From Rhodocyclales bacterium (GTDB lineage Bacteria > Pseudomonadota > Gammaproteobacteria > Burkholderiales > Rhodocyclaceae), in the NCBI GenBank assembly GCA_016214145.1, contig JACRPA010000005.1, forward strand, positions 310,001 to 374,000: a stretch of 64,000 bases of DNA, written 5' to 3'. Positions 18,682 through 26,098 of the stretch are shown here, piece after piece. How positions within the stretch are numbered: the stretch's first letter is position 1; the number at the start of each line of letters is the position of its first letter. The position numbers were made by a program, and so were the translations under genes. The notes beneath the pieces were generated by a model. It worked only from the letters and a program-made list of their open reading frames with translations. It made no database searches and had not been told where the DNA came from.

Positions 18682-19206
18682 TCAAACGGTTGCCATGACC
18701 AGGGGGCGAACGGCGAATTCCATCGTCGCCAGGTCGCCCAGCACCCAGGTCGCCGACGGTGCGCCGAGGCCGGCCACCGTGCCCGGGTTCACCAGCCAGG
18801 TTTCGCCGCCCTTCACGTTGGCCTGGCGGACGATTTCCGGCTTGTGGCTGTGGCCGCAGCAGACCAGGTCGTAGTCGCCGGTGCACGCCATCGCTCGGCC
18901 GTAGTGCGGGTAGTGCACCAGAAAAATCTTCCGTCCGCCCAGCTCGATCGAGGCATCGCCGCCGTGGTAGTGCAGGAGTCCCTCGGAGCGCGCCGCCATC
19001 TGGCAGATGGCGGTGAAGTCGCCGAGGTTGTTGCCGTGGATGACATGCGTGTGCAGGCCGATCTTCAGCAGGGGCTTCAGGGTGTTCGGGCCGATGATGT
19101 CGCCGCAGTGCAGGACCGCCTCGGCGCCGAGGGACTTGGCTTCCTCGACAGCGGCGGCCAGCATGGGGCCGCGGTCGTGGCTGTCGGAGACGATGCAGAT
19201 CTTCAA
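18682..19206 (-). CDS. YfcE/MJ0936-type calcineurin-like phosphodiesterase
   Basis: A 174-residue metallophosphoesterase. The metal-binding motifs are in order: SDSHD at residues 7-11, GDI near 35, GNN (as HGNNLG) near 60, HYPHYG near 97 and GHSHKPE near 118. Length fits the small YfcE family, which hydrolyses phosphodiesters in vitro; the physiological substrate is unknown. It lies 160 bases upstream of qmoA on the same strand, with an FNR-like box in between, so it is probably a separate unit. A repeat-rich stretch separates it from the gene upstream. Confidence 0.85.
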   Translation of the reverse strand: MKICIVSDSHDRGPMLAAAVEEAKSLGAEAVLHCGDIIGPNTLKPLLKIGLHTHVIHGNNLGDFTAICQMAARSEGLLHYHGGDASIELGGRKIFLVHYPHYGRAMACTGDYDLVCCGHSHKPEIVRQANVKGGETWLVNPGTVAGLGAPSATWVLGDLATMEFAVRPLVMATV

Positions 19207-19220
19207 AGCAGACCTCTTTC

Positions 19221-19307
19221 AACGCGAAGGGTGCAAAGACGCAAAGATGAAATTCATTTCGTTTTTGCCTTTCTTTGCGCCCTTCGCGCCTTTGCGCCCT
19301 TTGCGTC
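19221..19307. repeat. Inverted, partly tandem repeat with GCAAAGACGCAAAG core
   Basis: Left arm 19221-19246 (GCGAAGGGTGCAAAGACGC) is partly complementary to the right arm 19269-19307, which holds two staggered TTTGCGCCCTT-type units. This is a known style of intergenic repeat in proteobacteria. It fills the gap between two minus-strand genes. Confidence 0.65.
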
Positions 19308-19330
19308 AAAGGCGGTAATGGTGTTTGGGG

Positions 19331-19726
19331 TCACACTACGATCGGGCCGTGGTAGTCCTCGTCCGGGCCGAGGCCGGGATTGGACATGATGGCGCGGCGC
19401 TTCGCGTCGTGGTCGACCTGCAACTGGAGCAGGTTGCGCACGCAGTCCTCGATGACGCCGTAGTCCTGTTCGCCGATGCGGTACTGCTGATCCTCGGTGT
19501 AGAAGAAGTAGGAGCGGTAACGCGCGCCGCCCAGCTTGCAGACGACGAACTGCACCTTGCGCTCGTTCCAATAGATGCCCGGCACGGTGGTGAGGGCTTC
19601 GCTGCCCGGCGTCAGGCGCACCTCGACGTCGGCCTCCTCCAGCGGGACCAGTTGGCCGTAGCGGTAGATCATGGCGGCCTCGACGGCGCGCCGCTCCTGG
19701 GGGGTGAATGCGGGGATGTCGCTCAT
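19331..19726 (-). CDS. Conserved-looking hypothetical protein, 131 residues
   Basis: I do not recognise the family. The protein is soluble, begins MSDIPAFTPQERRAVEAAMIYRYGQ, and has two cysteines (VVCKLGG and EDCVRNLL), several aromatic residues (SYFFYTEDQQYRIGEQDYG) and no signal peptide or membrane helix. Base composition and codon use match the neighbours, and a start with clean spacing is present, so it is probably a real gene. It sits on the minus strand at the head of the phosphoesterase-qmo group and back to back with soeA, which hints at a link to sulfur metabolism without proving it. Confidence 0.6.
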   Translation of the reverse strand: MSDIPAFTPQERRAVEAAMIYRYGQLVPLEEADVEVRLTPGSEALTTVPGIYWNERKVQFVVCKLGGARYRSYFFYTEDQQYRIGEQDYGVIEDCVRNLLQLQVDHDAKRRAIMSNPGLGPDEDYHGPIVV

Positions 19727-19748
19727 GGGAAACCTACTATTCTGAAAT

Positions 19749-19806
19749 TGTAGGTCGGGCTTCAGCCCGACATGGACCGCAGTTGTCGGCCTGAAGGCCG
19801 ACCTAC
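19749..19806. repeat. Inverted pair of family-A REP elements upstream of soeA
   Basis: Units at 19749-19772 and 19784-19806 face each other across 11 bases. The following 150 bases up to soeA are AT-rich compared with the rest of the window and probably hold the soeA promoter; no clear -35/-10 pair could be fixed. Confidence 0.85.
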
Positions 19807-19956
19807 TAGCGCGTTAGTATCCGATATCCGAGATTACACGAGCTCATAAGTTACTCAAGCAGTAGCTTCTTATGACCAAATAAAAACAATTGGCTTGAGG
19901 GCTTAGCCTAAAGTACCAAGAATATCAACAATCACTAATATATCTATTCCCCAACC

Positions 19957-22848
19957 ATGTCCGCTGTCAATCCGTCGGTCCAGGAGGTGAAGAAAACCAC
20001 CTGCTACATGTGCGCCTGCCGCTGCGGCATCCGCGTGCATCTGGTCGACGGTCAGGTGCGCTACATCGACGGCAACCCGGACCACCCGCTCAACCAGGGC
20101 GTGATCTGCGCCAAGGGCAGCTCGGGCATCATGAAGCAGTACTCGCCGGCCAGGCTGACGAAACCGCTGCTGCGCAAGCCGGGCAGCGAGCGGGGTGCCG
20201 GCGAATTCGAGGCGATCTCCTGGGAGCAGGCCTTCTCGATCCTCTCCGAGCGCCTGGCGAAGATCCGCGCCACCGACCCGAAGCAATTCGCCCTGTTCAC
20301 CGGCCGTGACCAGATGCAGGCGCTGACCGGCCTCTTCGCGCGCCAGTTCGGCACGCCCAACTATGCGGCGCACGGCGGCTTCTGCTCGGTGAACATGGCA
20401 GCCGGCATGATCTACACCATCGGCGGCTCCTTCTGGGAGTTCGGCGGGCCGGACCTCGACCGCGCCAAGCTCTTCGTCATGATCGGCACGGCGGAGGACC
20501 ACCACTCCAACCCGATGAAGATCGCGCTGTCGAAGTTCAAGCGCAACGGCGGCCGCTTCGTCTCCATCAACCCGGTGCGCACCGGCTACTCGGCCATCGC
20601 CGATGAGTGGGTGCCGATCCGTCCGGGCACCGACGGCGCGCTGCTGCTGGCGATCATCCACGAGATCATCGCCCAGGGCCTCTACGACCGCGACTTCCTG
20701 GTGCGCTACACCAATGCCGGCCAGTTGGTGAACCTCGACGCGAAGAGCGACGAGTTCGGCATGTTCCTGCGCACCGAGGTGCCGGAGGAGGAGGGCTGCT
20801 TCGACCCGCAGAACAAGCTGTGGTGGGACCGCGCCTCCAACAAGCCGGTGATTACCCACACCGAGGGCTGCGATCCGTTCCTGCTGGGTGAGTTCAAGCT
20901 TTCGGATGGCACGCCGGTGAAGCCGTCCTTCCAGTTGCTGCAGGAGCGGGTGCAGGACTACACGCCGGAATGGGCCGAGGGGCTGACCGGCATTCCCGCC
21001 GCAACGATCAAACGGCTTGCCTACGAGATGGGCGTCACCGCGCGCGACCAGAAGATCGAACTGCCCATCGCGTGGACCGATTCCTGGGGCAAGGAGCACG
21101 ACACCGTTACCGGCAACCCGGTGGCCTTCCATGCCATGCGCGGCCTGGCGGCGCACTCCAACGGCTTCCACACCATCCGCGCGCTGGCCATCCTGATGTC
21201 GCTGCTCGGCACCATCGATCGGCCGGGCGGCTTCCGCCACAAGGCGCCGTTCCCGCGGCCGATCCCGCCTTGCGCCAAGACACCCAACACGCCGCTGGCG
21301 GTGAAGCCCAATTCACCTTTGGACGGCATGGCGCTGGGCTGGCCGGCCGAGCCGGACGATCTCTTCGTCGACGAGGCGGGCAAGCCGGTGCGCATCGACA
21401 AGGCCTTCTCCTGGGAGTACCCGCTCTCGGTGCACGGCCTCATGCACAACGTTATCACCAATGCCTGGCGCGGCGATCCCTACCGCATCGACACGCTGCT
21501 CATCTTCATGGCCAACATGGCGTGGAATTCCACCATGAACACGGTCGAGGTGAGGAAGATGTTGAACGACCGCGACGAGAACGGCGAGTACAGGATCCCC
21601 TTCATCGCCGTCTGCGACGCCTTCCAGTCGGAGATGACGGCCTTCGCAGACCTGGTGCTGCCGGACACGACGTATCTCGAACGCCACGACGTGATGTCCA
21701 TGCTCGACCGGCCGATCTCGGAATTCGACGGCCCGGTCGACTCGGTGCGCATCCCGGTGCTGCCACCGACCGGCGAGTGCAAGCCTTTCCAGGAAGTGCT
21801 GATCGAGCTGGGCACGCGCCTGAAGCTGCCGGTGTTCGTCAACAAGGACGGGACGCGCAAGTACCGCGACTACCCGGACTTCATCACCAACTACGAGACC
21901 GAGCCGGGTTCCGGCATCGGCTTCCTCGCCGGCTGGCGCGGCAAGGGCGGCGAGAAATTCATGCGCGGGGAACCGAATCCGCGCCAGTGGGAGATGTACG
22001 CGGCCAACAACTGCGTGTACCACCACGCGCTGCCGCGCTCCTACCAGTACATGCGCAACTGGAACAAGGGCTACCTGGAATGGTCGCAGCGCAGCCGCAT
22101 CACGCGCTACGCCGAACCGATCCTGATCCACCTCTACTCCGAGGTGCTGCAGAAATTCCGCCTCGCGGCGCAGGGCAAGGGCATCACGCGCAAGCCGCCG
22201 GAACACCTGAAGCAGCGCATCGAGACCTGGTTCGATCCGCTGCCCTTCTACGCCGAGCCGCTCGAAGTGCAGGCGACCGACACGCACAAGTACCCGCTCG
22301 CCGCGGTGACGCAACGGCCGATGGCGATGTACCACTCGTGGGATTCGCAGAACGCCTGGCTGCGGCAGATCCACACGCACAACTACCTGTTCGTGAATGG
22401 ACGCACGGCGCGGCTCGCCGGCATCGACGACGGCGACTGGATCTGGGTCGAATCGCAGTGGGGCAAGGTGCGCTGCATGGCGCGCCACTCCGAGGCGGTG
22501 GAGCCGGGCACGGTGTGGACCTGGAACGCCATCGGCAAGGCCGCCGGCGCCTGGAACCTGACGCCGGACGCGAACGAGTCGAAGCTGGGCTTCCTGCTCA
22601 ACCACGTCATCTCCGAAGAACTCCCCTCTCCCCTCGCGGGAGAGGGGCAGGGGGAGAGGGGGAATCGCATCAGCAACTCCGACCCCATCACCGGCCAGGC
22701 GGCCTGGTACGACGTGCGCGTGCGGATTTCAAAAGTCAGTCCCGGTGATACGGCGGTGACATCGCCGCAGTTCGAAGCGCTCAAACCCTATCCCGGCCAG
22801 GAAGAGCGCAGGAGCCTCTGGAATTTCTTCGCGGGGAGGCGGACATGA
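19957..22848 (+). CDS. soeA: Sulfite dehydrogenase (quinone), molybdopterin catalytic subunit
   Basis: A 963-residue member of the DMSO-reductase family. The N-terminal cluster CYMCACRCG with a later CAKGS cysteine binds a [4Fe-4S] cluster, followed by the bis-MGD domains. No Tat signal is present, so the enzyme is cytoplasmic, as known for SoeABC, which oxidises sulfite directly to sulfate and passes electrons to quinone. soeB and soeC follow. The C-terminus is unusual: a CCCCTCTCCC palindrome is inserted in frame (encoding LPSPLAGEGQGERG), and a dispersed 25-bp motif follows 83 bases later. No ribosome binding site is visible before the ATG. Polysulfide or thiosulfate reductase are less likely alternatives. 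Confidence 0.85.
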   Translation: MSAVNPSVQEVKKTTCYMCACRCGIRVHLVDGQVRYIDGNPDHPLNQGVICAKGSSGIMKQYSPARLTKPLLRKPGSERGAGEFEAISWEQAFSILSERLAKIRATDPKQFALFTGRDQMQALTGLFARQFGTPNYAAHGGFCSVNMAAGMIYTIGGSFWEFGGPDLDRAKLFVMIGTAEDHHSNPMKIALSKFKRNGGRFVSINPVRTGYSAIADEWVPIRPGTDGALLLAIIHEIIAQGLYDRDFLVRYTNAGQLVNLDAKSDEFGMFLRTEVPEEEGCFDPQNKLWWDRASNKPVITHTEGCDPFLLGEFKLSDGTPVKPSFQLLQERVQDYTPEWAEGLTGIPAATIKRLAYEMGVTARDQKIELPIAWTDSWGKEHDTVTGNPVAFHAMRGLAAHSNGFHTIRALAILMSLLGTIDRPGGFRHKAPFPRPIPPCAKTPNTPLAVKPNSPLDGMALGWPAEPDDLFVDEAGKPVRIDKAFSWEYPLSVHGLMHNVITNAWRGDPYRIDTLLIFMANMAWNSTMNTVEVRKMLNDRDENGEYRIPFIAVCDAFQSEMTAFADLVLPDTTYLERHDVMSMLDRPISEFDGPVDSVRIPVLPPTGECKPFQEVLIELGTRLKLPVFVNKDGTRKYRDYPDFITNYETEPGSGIGFLAGWRGKGGEKFMRGEPNPRQWEMYAANNCVYHHALPRSYQYMRNWNKGYLEWSQRSRITRYAEPILIHLYSEVLQKFRLAAQGKGITRKPPEHLKQRIETWFDPLPFYAEPLEVQATDTHKYPLAAVTQRPMAMYHSWDSQNAWLRQIHTHNYLFVNGRTARLAGIDDGDWIWVESQWGKVRCMARHSEAVEPGTVWTWNAIGKAAGAWNLTPDANESKLGFLLNHVISEELPSPLAGEGQGERGNRISNSDPITGQAAWYDVRVRISKVSPGDTAVTSPQFEALKPYPGQEERRSLWNFFAGRRT
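22623..22647. repeat. Palindromic repeat inserted in the soeA reading frame
   Basis: Perfect 10-bp arms CCCCTCTCCC and GGGAGAGGGG around five bases, followed by another GGGGAGAGGGGG run to 22662. It belongs to a palindrome type widespread in proteobacterial intergenic regions. Here it is translated, adding a Pro/Gly/Glu-rich loop near the C-terminus of SoeA without breaking the frame. Confidence 0.75.
22731..22755 (+). repeat. 25-bp bipartite motif, copy 3
   Basis: AAAAGTCAGT, CCCGGTGAT, ACGGCG. Lies in the last 120 bases of soeA, encoding KVSPGDTA. Confidence 0.75.
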
Positions 22849-22853
22849 TGTAC

Positions 22854-22910
22854 GTAGGTCGGGCTTCAGCCCGACACGGCCGTCGTCGTCGGGCTGAAGC
22901 CCGACCTACA
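22854..22910. repeat. Inverted pair of family-A REP elements between soeA and soeB
   Basis: Units at 22854-22876 and 22888-22910, 11 bases apart, fill the 76-base gap between soeA and soeB. In the mRNA they would form a strong hairpin within the operon. Confidence 0.85.
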
Positions 22911-22924
22911 GACAGGGCCCGTCC

Positions 22925-23656
22925 ATGACCCAACTGGCTCTGGTCATCGACCTCAATGTCTGCGTCGGCTGCCATGCCTGCGTGACGAGTTGCAAGGAGT
23001 GGAACACCTCCGGGCAGGCCGGCCCGATGAGCGACTTCAATCCCTACGGCGCCGATCCGACCGGCACCTTCTTCAACCGCGTGCAGACCTTCGAGGTGGG
23101 CGAGTTTCCGAACACCGAGACGGTGCACTTTCCCAAGTCCTGCCTGCATTGCGAGGAGCCGCCCTGCGTCCCGGTGTGCCCGACCGGGGCTTCCTACAAG
23201 CGCAAGGAGGACGGCATCGTCCTCGTCGACTACGACAAATGCATCGGCTGCAAGTACTGCTCCTGGGCCTGTCCCTACGGCGCGCGCGAGATCGACGAGC
23301 AGCAGAAGGTGATGAAGAAGTGCACGCTGTGCGTCGACCGCATCTACGACAGCACGCTGCCGGAACGCGACCGCAAGCCGTCCTGCGTGCTGGCCTGCCC
23401 GACCAGCGCGCGCCTGTTCGGCGACGTGCACGATCCGGAGTCGGAGGTATCGCAGGCCATCCGCGAGAGCGGCGGCTATCCGCTCATGCCGGAGTGGGGC
23501 ACGCAGCCGGCCAACCACTACCTGCCGCGTCGCAAGACGAAGCTGCGCATCCACGAGGACGAACTGGTGCGCGCCGACAACCCGCTCAAGGTCGACGGCA
23601 AGCTGCCGAAGCCGGCCAAGGCCGAGCCTTCACTGGACGATGTGACGTCATGGTAA
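22925..23656 (+). CDS. soeB: Sulfite dehydrogenase iron-sulfur subunit
   Basis: A 243-residue ferredoxin-like electron-transfer subunit of the DmsB/NrfC type. Four cysteine groups for [4Fe-4S] clusters are visible: CVGCHACVTSCKEW near residue 14, CLHCEEPPCVPVCPTG near 75, CIGCKYCSWACPYG near 108 and CTLCVDRI with a late CVLACP. No export signal is present, in line with a cytoplasmic SoeAB. It carries electrons from the molybdenum centre to the membrane subunit SoeC encoded next. Confidence 0.88.
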   Translation: MTQLALVIDLNVCVGCHACVTSCKEWNTSGQAGPMSDFNPYGADPTGTFFNRVQTFEVGEFPNTETVHFPKSCLHCEEPPCVPVCPTGASYKRKEDGIVLVDYDKCIGCKYCSWACPYGAREIDEQQKVMKKCTLCVDRIYDSTLPERDRKPSCVLACPTSARLFGDVHDPESEVSQAIRESGGYPLMPEWGTQPANHYLPRRKTKLRIHEDELVRADNPLKVDGKLPKPAKAEPSLDDVTSW

Positions 23657-23664
23657 AAATCTTG

Positions 23665-23766
23665 AACCACCAAGACACCAAGGCACCAAGGAGCACCAAG
23701 AAGATCAAAACGATGCCCATAAAGGTTTTCCTTGGTGCATCTTGGTGTCATGGTGCCTTGGTGGTT
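23665..23766. repeat. Imperfect inverted repeat with CCAAGGCACCAAG-type arms
   Basis: Left arm 23665-23701 (AACCACCAAGACACCAAGG and following) and right arm 23729-23766, its imperfect inverse. It is built of short CACCAAG units, a repeat type seen in many unrelated bacterial genomes. It fills most of the gap between soeB and soeC. Confidence 0.8.
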
Positions 23767-23785
23767 AGCTTTTGAGGTTATTGAA

Positions 23786-24763
23786 ATGCACCCCGCGTTT
23801 TCGGTGATCTTTCTAACTACCCTGATCGGCGTCGGCCAGGGGCTGTTTCTCGCCCTGTTCACCGTCGAGTCCTACGCCGCCTTCGATCTGCTGCCGCCGC
23901 AGGCGGGCCGCTTCTACGCCCTCGGCAGTATGCTGGCGCTGGGATTCCTCGTCGCCGGACTGATTGCCTCCTTCTTCCATCTCGGCCATCCCGAGCGCGC
24001 CTGGCGCTCGGCCGCGAAATGGCGCACCTCCTGGCTGTCGCGCGAGGTGATCGTCCTGCCCGCCTTCATGGGCGTGGTGTTCCTCTATGGCGCGGCGCAC
24101 TTCACCGGTTTCAACCCGGCGCTGGCGACGCTGCCTTCCGGCGTGCCGGTCAACGTCACGGCGATTCTCGGCGTGGCCGGCACCGTGCTGGCGTTCGCGC
24201 TGTTCGTGTGCACCGGCATGATCTACGCCTGCCTGCGCTTCCTGCAGGAATGGCACACGCCGCTGACGGTGATCAACTACACCTTGCTGGGCGGGGCGTC
24301 GGGCTTCGTGCTGGCCACCGCGTTGGCGGCGCTCTCGGCGCCGGAGGTGGCAGGGTTTTACGGCGGCTGGGCGATGATCCTGACGCTGCTCGCCCTGGTC
24401 GGCCGCGCCGCCTCGCTGCTGCGCAATGCCCGCCTCAGGCCGAAGTCGACGCTGCGCACGGCCATCGGCGTGAAGCATCCGCGCATCGCGCAGAAGGCGC
24501 AGGGCGCCATGGGCGGCTCGTTCAACACGCGCGAATTCTTTCACGGCAGGACGGCCGCCTTCCTGCGCCAGGTGAAGTGGCTGTTCCTCCTGCTGGCTTT
24601 CATCCTGCCACTCGGGCTGCTCGCCGGCGGGGCGGCGACAGGTTCGGCGGCGCTGCTGCTGGCGGCTTTCGTCGTGCAGTACTCCGGCCTTCTTGCCGAA
24701 CGCTGGTTCTTCTTCGCCCAGGCGAACCATCCGCAGAACCTGTACTACCAGGCGGTCTCCTGA
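23786..24763 (+). CDS. soeC: Sulfite dehydrogenase membrane anchor subunit (DmsC type)
   Basis: A 325-residue integral membrane protein of the DmsC family with about eight hydrophobic helices, starting VIFLTTLIGVGQGLFLALF. It anchors SoeAB on the cytoplasmic face and passes electrons to quinone. The ATG at 23786, with GAGG eight bases upstream, is preferred; the open frame extends back to 23732 only because it runs through the repeat. The segment RTAFLRQVKWLFLLLAF-like near residue 270 and the C-terminal GLLAERWFFF are typical of the family. Confidence 0.85.
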   Translation: MHPAFSVIFLTTLIGVGQGLFLALFTVESYAAFDLLPPQAGRFYALGSMLALGFLVAGLIASFFHLGHPERAWRSAAKWRTSWLSREVIVLPAFMGVVFLYGAAHFTGFNPALATLPSGVPVNVTAILGVAGTVLAFALFVCTGMIYACLRFLQEWHTPLTVINYTLLGGASGFVLATALAALSAPEVAGFYGGWAMILTLLALVGRAASLLRNARLRPKSTLRTAIGVKHPRIAQKAQGAMGGSFNTREFFHGRTAAFLRQVKWLFLLLAFILPLGLLAGGAATGSAALLLAAFVVQYSGLLAERWFFFAQANHPQNLYYQAVS

Positions 24764-24808
24764 ATGCCGGGAGAAAGAAATTCGATGTTTTCGATTGCCC
24801 GTAACGGG

Positions 24809-24837
24809 TTGCGTTGATCGCCGCGCAAAAGTATATT
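24809..24837 (+). promoter_or_regulatory. Possible sigma-70 promoter of tusA
   Basis: TTGCGT at 24809-24814, a 17-base spacer and TATATT at 24832-24837, about 50 bases before the tusA start codon. Confidence 0.4.
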
Positions 24838-24889
24838 AGCCGTGGCTGAAATTTCGTGAGCTTGATCCAATCACTGAGGAGGAACCGAC

Positions 24890-25117
24890 ATGAATTTCGA
24901 CAAGGAACTGGATGCCAAGGGCCTGAACTGCCCGCTGCCGATTCTGCGCGCCAAGAAAGCGCTGGCGGATATGGGGAGCGGCCAGGTGCTGCGCATCATG
25001 GCCACCGACCCGGGCTCGGTGAAGGACTTCGCCGCTTTCGCCAAGCAGACCGGCAATGAACTTCTTTCGACCGCCGAGAAGGGCAAGGAATACGAGTTCT
25101 TCATCAAGCGGAAGTAA
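24890..25117 (+). CDS. tusA: TusA-family sulfur carrier protein
   Basis: A 75-residue protein with the sulfur-accepting cysteine in NCPLPILRAKKAL (Cys14), the CPxP signature of TusA. TusA carries sulfur as a cysteine persulfide, either for tRNA thiolation or, in sulfur oxidisers, toward the Dsr or sHdr system. Position just after soeABC and before dsrE2 supports the oxidative role. GAGGAGG gives a strong ribosome binding site six bases before the ATG. A terminator follows at once, so it is probably a short highly expressed unit. Confidence 0.92.
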   Translation: MNFDKELDAKGLNCPLPILRAKKALADMGSGQVLRIMATDPGSVKDFAAFAKQTGNELLSTAEKGKEYEFFIKRK

Positions 25118-25136
25118 TCGCGCGCATTCGCAGGGG

Positions 25137-25168
25137 CGGCCCGGGTTTGCTCCGGGCCGTTTCCTTTT
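25137..25168 (+). terminator. Terminator after tusA
   Basis: Stem CGGCCCGG/CCGGGCCG (25137-25144, 25152-25159) with a seven-base loop, then TTTCCTTTT. Confidence 0.75.
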
Positions 25169-25327
25169 GCGTTGGCCTGCCGCGGCGCAACATATACGAA
25201 GGATATAGGCCGATAAGAATAATCGTCTGGCTGTCGGCTGTACCTTAGAACATCATTATTCGTTAATGCATGAAATATAACGACAGGGCGAACCGATCCG
25301 ACCCTGCCGGACAAGAGGAGATGCTCC

Positions 25328-25933
25328 ATGAATATGCCCACGGACCAAGCTGCGCTGGATGCCCTGATTCGTCAGCGTCTCGACGAGATCCTGCCGCAGA
25401 AACTCGAAGAACTGAAGGCGTCCCGGACGCCCTCGATGACCATCATCGCCACCAAGGGCACCCTCGATTGGGCCTATCCCCCCTTCATTCTCGCCTCGAC
25501 GGCCGCCGCCCTGGGCTGGAACGTCTCGATCTTCTTCACCTTCTACGGCCTCAACCTGCTCAAGAAGGACATCAGCGACCTCAAGGTCAGCCCGCTCGGC
25601 AATCCGGGCATGCCGATGAAAATGCCTTTCGGCCCGGGCTGGTTCAAGAGCATCAACTGGAACATCCCGAACCTCATCCAGGCCGGCATCCCCGGCTTCG
25701 AGTCGGTGGCGACGATGCTCATGAAGCAGACCATCAAGAACAACGGCGTCGCCGACATCGCCGAACTGCGCAGCCTGAGCGTCGAGGCCGGCGTGGAGAT
25801 GATCGGCTGCCAGATGACGGTCGACCTGTTCGGCTTCACGCGCGACGATTTCATTCCTGAAGTGAAGGAATACTGCGGCGCGGCGACGTTCCTGCCGATG
25901 GCGCAGCAGGCGGATGTCAGCCTGTACATGTGA
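25328..25933 (+). CDS. dsrE2: DsrE2-like sulfurtransferase (DsrE/F/H-like family)
   Basis: A 201-residue protein of the DsrE/DsrF-like family, DsrE2 subgroup: SMTIIATKGTLDWAYPPFILASTAAALGW at 36-64 is the conserved first strand and helix, and the catalytic-type cysteine lies in MIGCQMTVDLFGF (Cys161). A second cysteine is at 183. In sulfur-oxidising bacteria dsrE2 is often next to tusA and a rhodanese gene and takes part in cytoplasmic sulfur trafficking. Here tusA is 210 bases upstream, beyond a terminator. AAGAGGAG precedes the ATG; a second in-frame Met at residue 3 is possible. The exact sulfur donor is not known. Confidence 0.82.
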   Translation: MNMPTDQAALDALIRQRLDEILPQKLEELKASRTPSMTIIATKGTLDWAYPPFILASTAAALGWNVSIFFTFYGLNLLKKDISDLKVSPLGNPGMPMKMPFGPGWFKSINWNIPNLIQAGIPGFESVATMLMKQTIKNNGVADIAELRSLSVEAGVEMIGCQMTVDLFGFTRDDFIPEVKEYCGAATFLPMAQQADVSLYM

Positions 25934-26098
25934 CCGAGGGAAATTCCCAAGGGGACGATTGTTGTTTCCATGCAACATCACAGGGCAATATAGTAAAGAA
26001 GAAGAACTGAGCATTTGCATTCCAACATTTAAACGAATACTTTCGCTTCAGTGGAATGGCAAGCGGATTAATACGGATTACCAAGGGGAGGCAGGACA

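Noticed and set aside
23665-23766. Possible CRISPR array from repeated CACCAAG units
   Set aside because: Units are short, irregular and arranged as an inverted repeat without spacers of constant length. No cas genes are present.
24857-24875. TTGATCC-AATCA upstream of tusA as an FNR box
   Set aside because: The half-sites are separated by the wrong spacing and the second half-site is incomplete, so I did not call it.
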